NCBI RefSeq assembly: GCF_049898325.1
Contig: NZ_JAFCXL010000001.1
Span: 372,001 to 436,000 of the forward strand
Origin: JAFCUW01 sp049898325
Lineage (GTDB): Bacteria > Pseudomonadota > Gammaproteobacteria > Burkholderiales > Burkholderiaceae_D
Reading direction: 5' to 3'
DNA length: 64,000 nt
Under the pieces are notes generated by a model. The model was not told where the DNA came from and searched no databases. It worked only from the letters and a program-made list of their open reading frames with translations. This document shows positions 33,971 to 42,932 of this stretch, piece by piece (the first letter of the stretch is position 1; each line of letters opens with the position of its first letter). The position numbers and the translations under genes were made by a program.

Positions 33971-35103
33971 GCACGAACCTGAGCACGGACAGCGGCGCGC
34001 CGCGCAAGAAGAAGGTCGTCATCGGCATGTCCGGCGGGGTCGATTCGTCGGTGGCCGCGTGGATGCTCAAGGAGCAGGGTTACGACGTGGTCGGCCTGTT
34101 CATGAAGAACTGGGAAGACGACGACGACTCCGAATACTGCTCGACGCGGCAGGACTGGATCGACGCGGCCAGCGTGGCCGACGTGGTCGGCGTCGACATC
34201 GAGGCGGTCAATTTCGCCGCCGAATACAAGGACCGCGTGTTCGCCGAATTCCTGCGCGAGTACCAGGCCGGGCGCACCCCCAATCCGGACGTGCTGTGTA
34301 ACGCCGAGATCAAGTTCAAGGCCTTTCTCGACCATGCCATGCGCCTGGGCGCCGACCTGATCGCCACCGGCCATTACGCGCGCGTGCGCCAGCAGCCCCA
34401 CGGCGGCAGCTTCGAATTACTCAAGGCCGTCGACGCCACCAAGGACCAGAGTTATTTCCTGCACCGCTTGAACCAGGCACAGTTGTCGAAAACCCTGTTC
34501 CCGCTTGGTGAAATCGCCAAGACCGAAGTGCGCCTGCTGGCCGAAAAACTCAAGCTGCCCAACGCGGCCAAGAAGGATTCGACGGGCATCTGCTTTATCG
34601 GCGAGCGCCCGTTCCGCGACTTCCTGAACCGTTACCTGGCCTACAAGCCGGGCCCCATGAAGCTCGACGACGGCACCACCGTGGGCGAACACGTGGGCCT
34701 GTCGTTCTACACGCTGGGCCAGCGCAAGGGCATCGGCATCGGCGGCCTGAAAGCGCACCGCAACGCTGACGGTACCAGCGAGCCTTGGTTCGTCGCCCGC
34801 AAGGACATCGACAACAACACCCTGTACATCGTGCAGGGGCACGATCACCCGTGGCTGTTGTCGAGCGGCCTGTCCGCCGCGCAGGCGAGCTGGGTGGCGG
34901 GCACGCCGCCGCCGGCGGGCGAGCTGTTCGCCAAGACGCGCTATCGCCAGGCCGACGTGGCCTGCCAGATCGTCGACGCCAACGGCGCGCAGTTCGACCT
35001 CAGTTTCACGCAGCCACAATGGGCGGTCACGCCTGGCCAGTCGGCGGTGCTGTACGACGGCGACGTTTGCCTGGGCGGCGGCATCATCGACAGCCGCACT
35101 TAA
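33967..35103 (+). CDS. mnmA: tRNA-specific 2-thiouridylase MnmA
   Basis: A 378-residue enzyme that thiolates U34 of Lys, Glu and Gln tRNAs. The ATP-binding PP-loop SGGVDSS is at residues 22-28; the catalytic Cys pair is in TPNPDVLCNAEIKF and DSTGICFIGER. The beta-barrel C-terminal domain is intact. The start at 33967 overlaps the nudix stop codon by four bases; a much longer open frame upstream is out of register with nudJ and not real. Confidence 0.97.
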   Translation: MSTNLSTDSGAPRKKKVVIGMSGGVDSSVAAWMLKEQGYDVVGLFMKNWEDDDDSEYCSTRQDWIDAASVADVVGVDIEAVNFAAEYKDRVFAEFLREYQAGRTPNPDVLCNAEIKFKAFLDHAMRLGADLIATGHYARVRQQPHGGSFELLKAVDATKDQSYFLHRLNQAQLSKTLFPLGEIAKTEVRLLAEKLKLPNAAKKDSTGICFIGERPFRDFLNRYLAYKPGPMKLDDGTTVGEHVGLSFYTLGQRKGIGIGGLKAHRNADGTSEPWFVARKDIDNNTLYIVQGHDHPWLLSSGLSAAQASWVAGTPPPAGELFAKTRYRQADVACQIVDANGAQFDLSFTQPQWAVTPGQSAVLYDGDVCLGGGIIDSRT

Positions 35104-35115
35104 CGCACCGTCGCC

Positions 35116-36258
35116 ATGTCCAGCGCGCCACCGTGGCCCCACGCCGCCAACGTCACCGCCGCGCTGCTGGCCGGCTTCGACAGGCTGCCCGGGGCTGCCC
35201 GCTACGGCGCCGCCACCGTGTTTTTCCTGCTGGCGCTGGCGAGCCGCTTTGCGCTGGCCGGCGTGCTGCCGGCCACGGGGTTTCCGTTCCTGACGTTTTT
35301 CCCCGCCGTGATGATCAGCGCCTTCCTGGTCGGGTTGGGGCCGGGCCTGCTGGCCGCCTTGTTGAGCGTCCTTGCCGTCGCCACCTTCTTTATCGATCGG
35401 CCCGCCGGCACCCTCGATTTCTCGCGCAGCGACCTGATTGCCATGGTTTTTTTCGCCGGCGTGCTGGTGATCGACTGCTGGTTGATTCACCTGATGAAAC
35501 AGGCACTGAGCAAGCTGCGCAGCACCAGCGCGCGCCTGCGCGCGAGCGAAGCGTCGCTGCGCGAAGCCGGTCAGAACAAGGACGTCTTTCTGGCGACGCT
35601 GGCGCACGAATTGCGCAACCCCCTCGCGGCGATCCGCTCGGCGGCGCAGTTGATGCAAATGGCCCAGGTCCAGCCCGCGCAAACTGCGCGCGCCGCCGCC
35701 GTCGTCGAGCGCCAGAGCGCACAGTTGGCCCGGCTGGTGGACGATCTGCTCGACGTCGCCAGCATCGGCTCGGGAAAGCTCGATCTGCAACGGACCACCG
35801 GCGACCTGCGCCAGGCAGTGACGGTGGCGCTGGAAACCTGCGGGCACTGGATCGGCCAGGGCGGCCAGCGCTTGAGCGTTGAACTGCCCGAGCATGCCGT
35901 CGATGCCTGTTTCGACAGCAGTCGCATCATCCAGGCCATCGCCAACCTGCTCCATAACGCCGCCAAATTCACCCCGCCCGGTGGCGCGATTGCCGTCTCG
36001 CTCAAGGTCGCGGAAGGCGTCGCGCGGATCACCATCACCGACAACGGCCGCGGCATCGCGCCCGAATCGGTGGCCGGCATGTTCGCCATGTTCGCCCAGG
36101 AGACACCGGCCGGGCAGCGTGGCAGCGGCAATGGCCTGGGCATCGGGCTGGCGCTGACACGTCGCCTGATCGAACTGCATGGCGGCACCCTGGAGGCGTT
36201 TAGCGCGGGCCTGGGCCACGGCGCCGAATTTTCCATCTCGCTGCCCTTGCCTGCCTGA
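35116..36258 (+). CDS. Membrane sensor histidine kinase (DUF4118-type sensor)
   Basis: A 380-residue sensor kinase. Residues about 30-125 form three to four membrane helices with short loops (FPFLTFFPAVMISAFLVGLGPGL), similar to the KdpD-like DUF4118 module. Then come a short coiled coil, the H-box LATLAHELRNPLAAIRSAAQLM, N-box NLLHNAAKFTPPGG, G1 DNGRGIA and G2 GNGLGIGLALTRRLIELHGG. All kinase motifs are intact. The gene follows mnmA by 12 nt and faces the receiver gene at 36289. No full-length partner regulator is present, so the output is unknown. Confidence 0.9.
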   Translation: MSSAPPWPHAANVTAALLAGFDRLPGAARYGAATVFFLLALASRFALAGVLPATGFPFLTFFPAVMISAFLVGLGPGLLAALLSVLAVATFFIDRPAGTLDFSRSDLIAMVFFAGVLVIDCWLIHLMKQALSKLRSTSARLRASEASLREAGQNKDVFLATLAHELRNPLAAIRSAAQLMQMAQVQPAQTARAAAVVERQSAQLARLVDDLLDVASIGSGKLDLQRTTGDLRQAVTVALETCGHWIGQGGQRLSVELPEHAVDACFDSSRIIQAIANLLHNAAKFTPPGGAIAVSLKVAEGVARITITDNGRGIAPESVAGMFAMFAQETPAGQRGSGNGLGIGLALTRRLIELHGGTLEAFSAGLGHGAEFSISLPLPA

Positions 36259-36288
36259 GGCGAACCGGGCCGAAGCGCGGTGCTGGCC

Positions 36289-36678
36289 TCAGCCGTCCTG
36301 GCTTTGCTGCTTCTTGATGGTGGTGATGACGGTATTGCGGATGGTCTTGAGCACCGCGTCGGCCTTGAACGGCTTGACGATAAAGCCCTGCACGCCGCGC
36401 GCGAGGGCCGCCTGCAGGGTGGCCGCGTCGATCGCGCCGGAGACCAGGAAGATGATGGTTTTCGGCAGTTGCTGGCGAATCTGTTCGACGATGTCTTCGC
36501 CGTCCTCCATCTGCTCGCGGGCGATGCACAGCAGTTGCGGCCGATATTTTTGCATCAAGCCGTAGCCGATGTGAGAGACATGGGTCTGCGCCACGACCTC
36601 GTAGCCGCCCTCGGTGAGCACGGTGTTGAGCAGGCCACGCGAGACTGAATTGCCATCGATGATCATCGCTTTGAGCAT
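36289..36678 (-). CDS. Stand-alone receiver domain lacking the phospho-acceptor Asp
   Basis: A 129-residue single REC domain. The fold is recognisable: MIIDGNSVSRGLLNTVL at the N-terminus, Ser80 (FLVSGA) and Lys102 (FIVKPF) are the usual switch residues. The key positions are altered: the acidic pair is Asp8-Gly9, and the strand that normally ends in the phosphorylated Asp reads LLCIAREQMEDG with no Asp there. Phosphorylation is therefore unlikely; it may be a phosphorylation-independent binding module. It is convergent with the sensor kinase gene and 16 nt downstream of the nuclease gene. Confidence 0.85.
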   Translation of the reverse strand: MLKAMIIDGNSVSRGLLNTVLTEGGYEVVAQTHVSHIGYGLMQKYRPQLLCIAREQMEDGEDIVEQIRQQLPKTIIFLVSGAIDAATLQAALARGVQGFIVKPFKADAVLKTIRNTVITTIKKQQSQDG

Positions 36679-36694
36679 ACGGGTCCCCCTTTAT

Positions 36695-37483
36695 TCAGTG
36701 TGCCGCCAGGGCCAGCATGTTCCATGTCACCCCCAACTGTACGTCCGTCTTGAGCCGCACCAGCTGGCGCGACAACATCAATATCGTGCGCTCGGCACGC
36801 AAGCGCTCGCCCAGCGGCGTTTTCAGGATACCGGCCCCCGCCAGCACCGCGTCGACGTCGCCGTAAGCGTTGAGCAGCTTGGCCGCCGTCTTCATGCCCA
36901 CTTTCGACACCCCCGGCACGCCGTCGGTGACGTCGCCCATCAGCGCCAGCAGGTCGGGCAGCAGTTCGGGCGCCACCCCGAAGCGCTTGCGCACCCAGGC
37001 GTCGTCGTGCCACTCGCCCTTGAAATGGTCCCACACCAGGGCGCCGCTGGCGATCAGGCAGTGCAGGTCCTTGTCGGTGCTGGCGACAATCGCCTCGCCG
37101 CGCCCCTCGGCCAGCCAGCGCAGCACGCCGGTGCCGATCACATCGTCCGCCTCGACCTCGGGCACGCACACCACGCGGATACCGCTGGCCGCCAGTTTCG
37201 CATGAAAATCGGGTAAGGCGTCACGTAAAAATGCGGGCATGGGCGCACGCTGTTCGCGGTAACGGGGATACAGCGCGTGGCGCCAGGTTGGCCCGCCATG
37301 GTCGAACGCGACCAGCACGTGGCTGGGATCGTGCGCTTCGAGCAGGCGCCGAAACGACGACAGCGCATGGCGCAGGGCGAGCGCCGCCTTCTCGTGCGAA
37401 TCGGGTTCGGGACTGGCCTCGTACACGCGGCGCACGATATTGAGGCCGTCGATGGCGAGCAGCTTGCCCATCGCGGCCGTCAT
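36695..37483 (-). CDS. Stand-alone 5'-3' exonuclease (PolA N-domain / Xni-like)
   Basis: A 262-residue (from ATG 37483) FEN-superfamily nuclease equivalent to the 5' nuclease domain of DNA polymerase I but encoded alone. The acidic metal sites are in LAIDGLNIV, AFDHGGPTWRHALYPRYREQR, EVEADDVIGT, STDKDLHCLI and GDVTDGVPGVSKVGMKTAAKLL (helix-hairpin-helix clamp). E. coli Xni (ExoIX) is the nearest named relative; flap cleavage during repair is the likely role. An in-frame GTG at 37498 and an ATG at 37471 are other possible starts. It follows the GST gene. Confidence 0.85.
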   Translation of the reverse strand: MTAAMGKLLAIDGLNIVRRVYEASPEPDSHEKAALALRHALSSFRRLLEAHDPSHVLVAFDHGGPTWRHALYPRYREQRAPMPAFLRDALPDFHAKLAASGIRVVCVPEVEADDVIGTGVLRWLAEGRGEAIVASTDKDLHCLIASGALVWDHFKGEWHDDAWVRKRFGVAPELLPDLLALMGDVTDGVPGVSKVGMKTAAKLLNAYGDVDAVLAGAGILKTPLGERLRAERTILMLSRQLVRLKTDVQLGVTWNMLALAAH

Positions 37484-37498
37484 GGCAGGCACGGACAC

Positions 37499-38170
37499 TT
37501 ACTTGGCATAGGCGTACTCGCCGCCCCGTTCGAGCGCGCGCTGGTAGGCCGGGCGGGCGTGGATGCGCGCCAGGAAGTCGCTCAGCTTCGGGTAACTCTT
37601 GTCGAGTCCGCCACGGGACGCCGACGCTTCCAGCACGAAGCTGATCTGGATGTCGGCGGCGCTGAACGCTTCACCGGCAAACCAGGGCGACTGCTGCAAC
37701 TCGGCCTCGAGAAAATCGAGGTGCGCCTTCAGGTTCGGCAGCACGTAGCCGCTCTTGACCTTCTGCGCGATGCCGCGGGCGACCGGCTTGACGAAGAACG
37801 GCATGGGGCTCGTTTCGATGCGGTCAAACACCAGCTTCATCAGCAGCGGCGACATCGCCGACCCCTCGGCGAAATGCAGCATGTAGGTGTAGCGGCGCTT
37901 GTCGGGGGTGCGGGCCGGCGGCACCAGGCGGCCGTCGCCGTAGGTCTCGAGCAGGTATTCGATGATGGCGCCCGACTCGGCGACGGTGACGTCGCCATCG
38001 GTGATGACGGGCGACTTGCCCAGCGGGTGGATGGCGCGCAGTGCGGGCGGCGCCAGCATGGTGGTGGCGTCGCGCTGGTATTTCTTGATCTCGTAGGGCA
38101 GGCCCAGTTCCTCGAGCAGCCACAGGATGCGCTGCGAGCGCGAGTTGTTCAGATGGTGGACGACGATCAT
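37499..38170 (-). CDS. Glutathione S-transferase
   Basis: A 223-residue cytosolic GST. The N-terminal thioredoxin-fold domain has MIVVHHLNNSRSQRILWLLEELGLPYEI (Ser/Asn near the glutathione thiol) and the cis-Pro/glutathione segment GKSPVITDGDVTVAESGAIIEYL. The helical C-domain follows. Likely role: conjugation or glutathione-dependent detoxification; the substrate is unknown. ATG 38170 gives the canonical start. A second, distant GST is encoded at 48146-48754. Confidence 0.9.
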   Translation of the reverse strand: MIVVHHLNNSRSQRILWLLEELGLPYEIKKYQRDATTMLAPPALRAIHPLGKSPVITDGDVTVAESGAIIEYLLETYGDGRLVPPARTPDKRRYTYMLHFAEGSAMSPLLMKLVFDRIETSPMPFFVKPVARGIAQKVKSGYVLPNLKAHLDFLEAELQQSPWFAGEAFSAADIQISFVLEASASRGGLDKSYPKLSDFLARIHARPAYQRALERGGEYAYAK

Positions 38171-38293
38171 GGTCTCTTTCAGCCTGTGGGAAGGTGGCCA
38201 GCTTAACATTTTACGCCCCGCCTGTGCCTCGGCAGACGCCCCCTCTTGCGGTAAGATGAAGCCGCCCCGCCCCCCTTCAGAAACGGAGTTTCA

Positions 38294-40237
38294 ATGTCGC
38301 GCCGAATCAGCCCCCGTCGTTCCCTGCTCTGCCTGTCCGCATTGTCGCTGTTGTCGATGGCGCTGCAGGCGCCCGCGCGCGCCCAGCTTGCCGCCATGGC
38401 GCCCGACATCGGCGCCGCCAAATTCGAAGCGACCCTGCCCGGCGCTGACTACACGCGCCAGGTCGTCATGATTCCCATGCGCGACGGCGTCAAGCTCTAC
38501 ACCGTGATCGTCACGCCCAACAGCGCGCAGACCAGCGCCCGCGCGCCCATCATGCTCACCCGCACCCCGTACAACGCGGCCCGCCGCGCCGCCCGCAACG
38601 TCAGCCCCCGCATGGCCTCGGTGCTGCCCGAGGGCGATGACAATTTCGTCGCCGCCGGCTACATCCGCGTGTTCCAGGACGTACGCGGCAAGCACGGCTC
38701 GGAGGGCGACTACGTGATGACGCGGCCCCTGCGCGGCCCCCTCAACGAGACCGCCATCGACCACGCCACCGACGCCTTCGACACCATCGACTGGCTGGTC
38801 AAGAACCTGCCCCGGTCGAACGGCAAGGTCGGCATGGTCGGCTCGTCCTACGAGGGGTTCACGGTGCTGATGGCGCTGGCCGACCCGCACCCGGCACTGA
38901 AGGCGGCCGCGCCGATGAGCCCCATGGTCGACGGCTGGCGCGGCGACGACTGGTTTCATAACGGCGCCTTCCGCACCAATAACCTCGACTACGCCAGCGG
39001 CCAGACCGGCGCGCGCGGTGAAGGGGCGCGCCTGGCCTCCGGCATCTACGATGACTACGAGGCGCAACTGCGGGCCGGCTCGGTCGGCGACTACGCGCGC
39101 CAGTCCGGGGTCGACCAGCTCAGCTTCGTGCGTAAACTCTTCGAGCATCCCGCCTACGACAGCTTCTGGCAGCACCAGGCGCTCGACCGCATCCTGGCCG
39201 AGCGGCCGTTGACGGTGCCGACCATGACGATCGTGGGCCGCTGGGACCAGGAAGACATCTACGGCGCCTACGCCAGTTACGCGGCGATGGAAAAGCGCGA
39301 CACCACCAACACCATGAACCACCTGGTGGTGGGGCCGTGGCGCCACAGCGGCGTCAATTACGATGGCAGCAGCCTGGGCGCCCTGAAGTTTTCCGGCGAC
39401 ACCGCCGCGCAATTTCGCCGCGACGTCATGCAGCCGTTTTTCGACCAGTACCTGAAGGATGGCGCACCGGTGGCGGCGACCCCGCCCGTGTGGTCGTACG
39501 AAACCGGCAGCAACCAGTGGCGGCGCCTGGCGCGCTGGCCGCTGGCCGCCGCCAGCACGCCCCTGTACCTGAAAGCGGGCGGCCAACTGGGGTTTGAGCC
39601 GCCCGCCGCCGGCGCCGCCGCCTTCGACGAATATGTGTCCGATCCGGCCAAGCCGGTGCCGTTCGTGCAGCGCCCCGTGCGAATGGGCGACGCCAACGTC
39701 TGGAAGCCGTGGCTGGTGAGCGACCAGCGCGCGTTCTCCGACCGCCCCGACGTCGTCAGCTGGGTCAGCGCACCCTTGAGCGCGCCGCTGCACATCGCCG
39801 GCCAGCCGCAGGTGACGCTGTTCGCCGCCACCAGCGGCACCGACGCCGACTGGGTCGTCAAGCTGATCGACGTCTACCCGGACGAAGTGTCGACCCAGCC
39901 GGAGTTGGGCGGCTACCAGCTGGGCATCGCCATGGACATCTTCCGCGGCCGCTATCGCCAGGGCCTGGACAAGGCGCTGCCGATCAGCGCCAACAAGGTC
40001 GAACCGTACCGCTTCGCCCTGCCCAACGCCGACCACGTGTTCCTGCCCGGCCACCGGGTGATGGTGCAGGTCCAGTCCAGCTGGTTCCCCCTGTACGACC
40101 GCAATCCGCAGCGCTTCGTGCCGAACATTTTCCATGCGAAGCCGGGCGATTACCAGAAGGCCACCCAGCGCATCTACCATGCGGCGGGGATGCACAGCGT
40201 GATCGACCTGCCGGTGGTGGGGGCGCTGCCCCGCTGA
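38294..40237 (+). CDS. CocE/NonD family (X-Pro dipeptidyl-peptidase-like) hydrolase
   Basis: A 647-residue exported hydrolase with signal peptide SLLCLSALSLLSMALQAPARA. The alpha/beta-hydrolase triad is visible: Ser in GMVGSSYEGF, Asp in IVGRWDQEDIYGA and His in VVGPWRHSG. The C-terminal jellyroll (ADVVSWVSAPLSAPLHIAGQPQVTLF onward) is typical of the family, which includes cocaine esterase and glutaryl-7-ACA acylase. Likely a periplasmic acyl-amide or ester hydrolase of unknown substrate. It is divergent from the GST gene and stands alone. Confidence 0.9.
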   Translation: MSRRISPRRSLLCLSALSLLSMALQAPARAQLAAMAPDIGAAKFEATLPGADYTRQVVMIPMRDGVKLYTVIVTPNSAQTSARAPIMLTRTPYNAARRAARNVSPRMASVLPEGDDNFVAAGYIRVFQDVRGKHGSEGDYVMTRPLRGPLNETAIDHATDAFDTIDWLVKNLPRSNGKVGMVGSSYEGFTVLMALADPHPALKAAAPMSPMVDGWRGDDWFHNGAFRTNNLDYASGQTGARGEGARLASGIYDDYEAQLRAGSVGDYARQSGVDQLSFVRKLFEHPAYDSFWQHQALDRILAERPLTVPTMTIVGRWDQEDIYGAYASYAAMEKRDTTNTMNHLVVGPWRHSGVNYDGSSLGALKFSGDTAAQFRRDVMQPFFDQYLKDGAPVAATPPVWSYETGSNQWRRLARWPLAAASTPLYLKAGGQLGFEPPAAGAAAFDEYVSDPAKPVPFVQRPVRMGDANVWKPWLVSDQRAFSDRPDVVSWVSAPLSAPLHIAGQPQVTLFAATSGTDADWVVKLIDVYPDEVSTQPELGGYQLGIAMDIFRGRYRQGLDKALPISANKVEPYRFALPNADHVFLPGHRVMVQVQSSWFPLYDRNPQRFVPNIFHAKPGDYQKATQRIYHAAGMHSVIDLPVVGALPR

Positions 40238-40286
40238 CCTCGTCGGGCAAGGGTAAAATCGGGTTTTCCGTTTTTCGTGGTCCCCG

Positions 40287-41356
40287 ATGATACGCTTCGG
40301 TCCGATGAGCATTGTGCTGCTGTGTGGCGCGCTGTATAGCGTCATGTGCGCGGCCATGCTGTGCTGCATTCCCGTCAACCGGCCCGCCAACCGCCTGCTG
40401 GCCGGCCTGGTCGGCGTGCTGGCACTGTACGGCGCGCCCTACATCATCGGTTACGCCGGTTACTACGACGCCTACCCCTGGCTGTCGTTCGCGCCCTACA
40501 AGGCGACGCTGGCGATCGGCCCCCTGCTCTACCTGTACCTGGCCTGCCTGCACGCCGGCGGCACCCGCCTGCCGGCCCGCTGGGCCCTGCACCTGGCGCC
40601 CGCGCTGCTGCAAGTGCTGTACTACAGCGTGCTGTTTGGCCAGCCGCTGGCATTCAAGAACGACTGGGACGCCAGCGTGCACCGGCCCTACCTGGACCCG
40701 CTCGAGACGCTGGCGCTGCTGGCGTCGCTGGCGCTGTACTGGCTGCTGGCGCTGCGCCGCCACCGCCAGGGCGGCGGCCATGGCGAATGGCCGCGCAAGC
40801 TGCTCGTCGCCACCGGCCTGACCATCCTGTTCTGGTTTTTGCTGACCGGCGCCGAACTGGCCTGCTCGGGCCTGAATTACTTCCAGCGCTTCCCTTTCTA
40901 TATGTGGCTGGCCATCGTGGTGGGCTATCTCGGCACCGACGGCTACCGCCACGGCGTGGTGCCGTTTCCCATCCCCGCGCCGGCCATGGCGCCAGCGCCA
41001 GCGCCCGCCGCCCCGGCCGTGCCAGACCTTGCCGCGCTGGGCCAGCGCTGGCGCGCCAGTGGTGGCGCGATCCCACCCTGAGCATGGCCAGCCTGGCGCG
41101 CCAGCTGGGGACCAATACCAGTACCCTGTCGCGCGCCATCAACGACGGCCTGGGCGTCAATTTCAATGAGCTGATCAACCGCCTGCGTACCGACGCCGTG
41201 CTCGCCGCCCTGCAAGGGGACGACGAGCGCCGCCCCCTGCTCGAGATCGCGCTGGCGGAAGGGTTCAACTCAAAGGCGAGTTTTATTCGCGCCTTCAAAC
41301 TGTACACGGGACAAACGCCCAGCGCGTACCGGCAGGGCCTGGCGCCCCCCGTCTGA
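40287..41356 (+). pseudogene. AraC-family regulator with N-terminal membrane domain, frameshifted
   Basis: Two overlapping frames together make one AraC-type regulator of about 355 residues. The first frame (40287-41081) encodes five to seven membrane helices (SIVLLCGALYSVMCAAML onward) and ends prematurely after ALGQRWRASGGAIPP. The HTH part is in the -1 frame to 41356: WWRDPTLSMASLARQLGTNTSTLSRAIND ... EGFNSKASFIRAFKLYTGQTPSAYR, a full AraC HTH. A one-base loss near 41042-41058 explains the break; that spot has two overlapping perfect 10 bp palindromes (CCAGCGCTGG, TGGCGCGCCA), so a sequencing compression is possible. An ATG at 41084, 2 nt past the premature TGA, could restart translation of a 90-residue HTH. 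S41 peptidase gene downstream. Confidence 0.8.
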
Positions 41357-41365
41357 AGGTCGGAC

Positions 41366-41412
41366 GCGTCGCAAATCCCGTATTTCAGAGGCGCACGACG
41401 GTTTTGCGACGC
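41366..41412. promoter_or_regulatory. 10-bp perfect inverted repeat before the S41 peptidase gene
   Basis: GCGTCGCAAA (41366-41375) and TTTGCGACGC (41403-41412) are exact reverse complements separated by 27 bp. The site lies 56 bp before the S41 gene start, just past the regulator gene. No T-run follows, so it reads as an operator or a DNA hairpin rather than a terminator. Whether the adjacent AraC-type protein binds it is unknown. Confidence 0.5.
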
Positions 41413-41468
41413 CGGGCGCGGGCCCCGGCACTACAGTGGGGCACCATTCCACCACCTGAGAGCCGCCC

Positions 41469-42932
41469 ATGCCCGTCCGCTTTTTCCACGCCACTGCCGG
41501 CGCCCTCGCGCTGCTCCTGTCCCTCCCGGCCGCCGCCGACAGCTTGACGGCCGAGCAGGCCAGGCGCGACGCCGACATCCTCGTCAGCGCCCTGCGCACG
41601 CTCCATCCGGCGCTCGACAAGTACCGCAGCGACGCCCAGGTCGACGCCGCCTTCGCACAGTTCCGCCAGCGCGCCGGCCAGGCCCGCACCAGCAGCGCCA
41701 TGTACCTGGCGGCGACCGAACTGGCCGCCTCGATCCGCTGCGGCCACACCTGGACCAATGTGCTCAACCAGCAGGGCGCCATCAAGCAGCGACTGCTGGA
41801 GACAGCCGACAAGCTGCCGCTGACCATGACGCTGGTGGAGGGCCGCTGGCGCGTGCTGGCCAGCGCCACGCCCGCCATCGCCGCCGGCGAGGAAGTGGTG
41901 ACGATCGACGGCCACGCCAGCGCCGCGGTGGTGGCGGCCATGCTGCCCTACCTGCGCGCCGACGGCGCCAGCGACGGCAAGCGCCTGCGCCAGCTGGACC
42001 ATGACCGCGGCGACCTGAGCATGATGGACACCGTCTGGCCGCTGCTGGCGCCGCCACGGGAGGGGCGCTACCAGCTGACGGTGCGCGGTGGCGACGGCGC
42101 CGTGCGCAGCGTGACCGCCGACGCCACCACGCTGGCGGCGCGCGCGCAGTCACTGCAGGCGCAGGGGGTGGCGCCGCCGTCGCAGGCCTGGCGCCTGCGC
42201 ATCGACGGCGATGTGGCCGTGATGACCTTGCCCACCTTCGCCCTGTACCGCGACACATTCGACTGGCGCGCCTTCTTCGCCGACAGTTTTGGCACACTGC
42301 GCGCGCAGCACGTCGCCCGCCTGGTGATCGACATCCGCGCCAACGAGGGCGGCGACGGCGCCATCGGCCTCGAACTGCTGTCCTACCTGGTCAACACGCC
42401 CGTCACGTACGTGTCGGACCAGTCGGTGACGATGGTCGAGCGGGTGCCTTACCAGCTGGCGCGCTACCTCGACACCTGGGACTTCGGCTTTTTCGACCGC
42501 ACGGGACAAGTCGACCGAATCGTCGATGGCCCGCAGGCCGGGCGCTGGCGGTTTCGCCCGAACGCCAACCGGGCGCACACCATCACGCCCCGTGCCGCGC
42601 GCTTCACGGGAGCGACCTGGTTGCTGGTGGGGCCGGAAAACAGCTCGGCGACGTTCGCGCTGGCCCAGCTGGCGCAGCAGACGGGCGCGGCGAAACTGGT
42701 CGGCCAGAACACCGGCGGCAATCAACGGGGCCTCAATGGGGGCCAGCTGGCATGGGTGAACCTGCCCCATTCGGGCGTGGCGGTCGACATTCCCTTGCTG
42801 GCGTCGAGCTACCGCGCCGACACGCCTGACGCCAGCGTCACCCCGGACCTGCCGGTGCGGCGCAGCTACGCCCTGCAGGCGGCCGGGCGCGACCAGGAGC
42901 TGGAGGCGGCGCTGGCGGCGGGCCGCCCTTGA
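41469..42932 (+). CDS. S41 family (C-terminal processing-like) peptidase
   Basis: A 487-residue exported protease with signal peptide FFHATAGALALLLSLPAAA. The tail-specific-protease core is visible: VIDIRANEGGDGAIGLELLSYL, the catalytic Ser in LLVGPENSSATFALAQLAQQTGAAKLVGQNTGG (a variant of the usual SAS/E motif) and VDIPLLASSYRADTPDASVTPD. No clear PDZ domain precedes the core. The upstream inverted repeat and regulator suggest controlled expression. The substrate is unknown. Convergent with the small Cys-rich gene at 42933. Confidence 0.85.
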   Translation: MPVRFFHATAGALALLLSLPAAADSLTAEQARRDADILVSALRTLHPALDKYRSDAQVDAAFAQFRQRAGQARTSSAMYLAATELAASIRCGHTWTNVLNQQGAIKQRLLETADKLPLTMTLVEGRWRVLASATPAIAAGEEVVTIDGHASAAVVAAMLPYLRADGASDGKRLRQLDHDRGDLSMMDTVWPLLAPPREGRYQLTVRGGDGAVRSVTADATTLAARAQSLQAQGVAPPSQAWRLRIDGDVAVMTLPTFALYRDTFDWRAFFADSFGTLRAQHVARLVIDIRANEGGDGAIGLELLSYLVNTPVTYVSDQSVTMVERVPYQLARYLDTWDFGFFDRTGQVDRIVDGPQAGRWRFRPNANRAHTITPRAARFTGATWLLVGPENSSATFALAQLAQQTGAAKLVGQNTGGNQRGLNGGQLAWVNLPHSGVAVDIPLLASSYRADTPDASVTPDLPVRRSYALQAAGRDQELEAALAAGRP

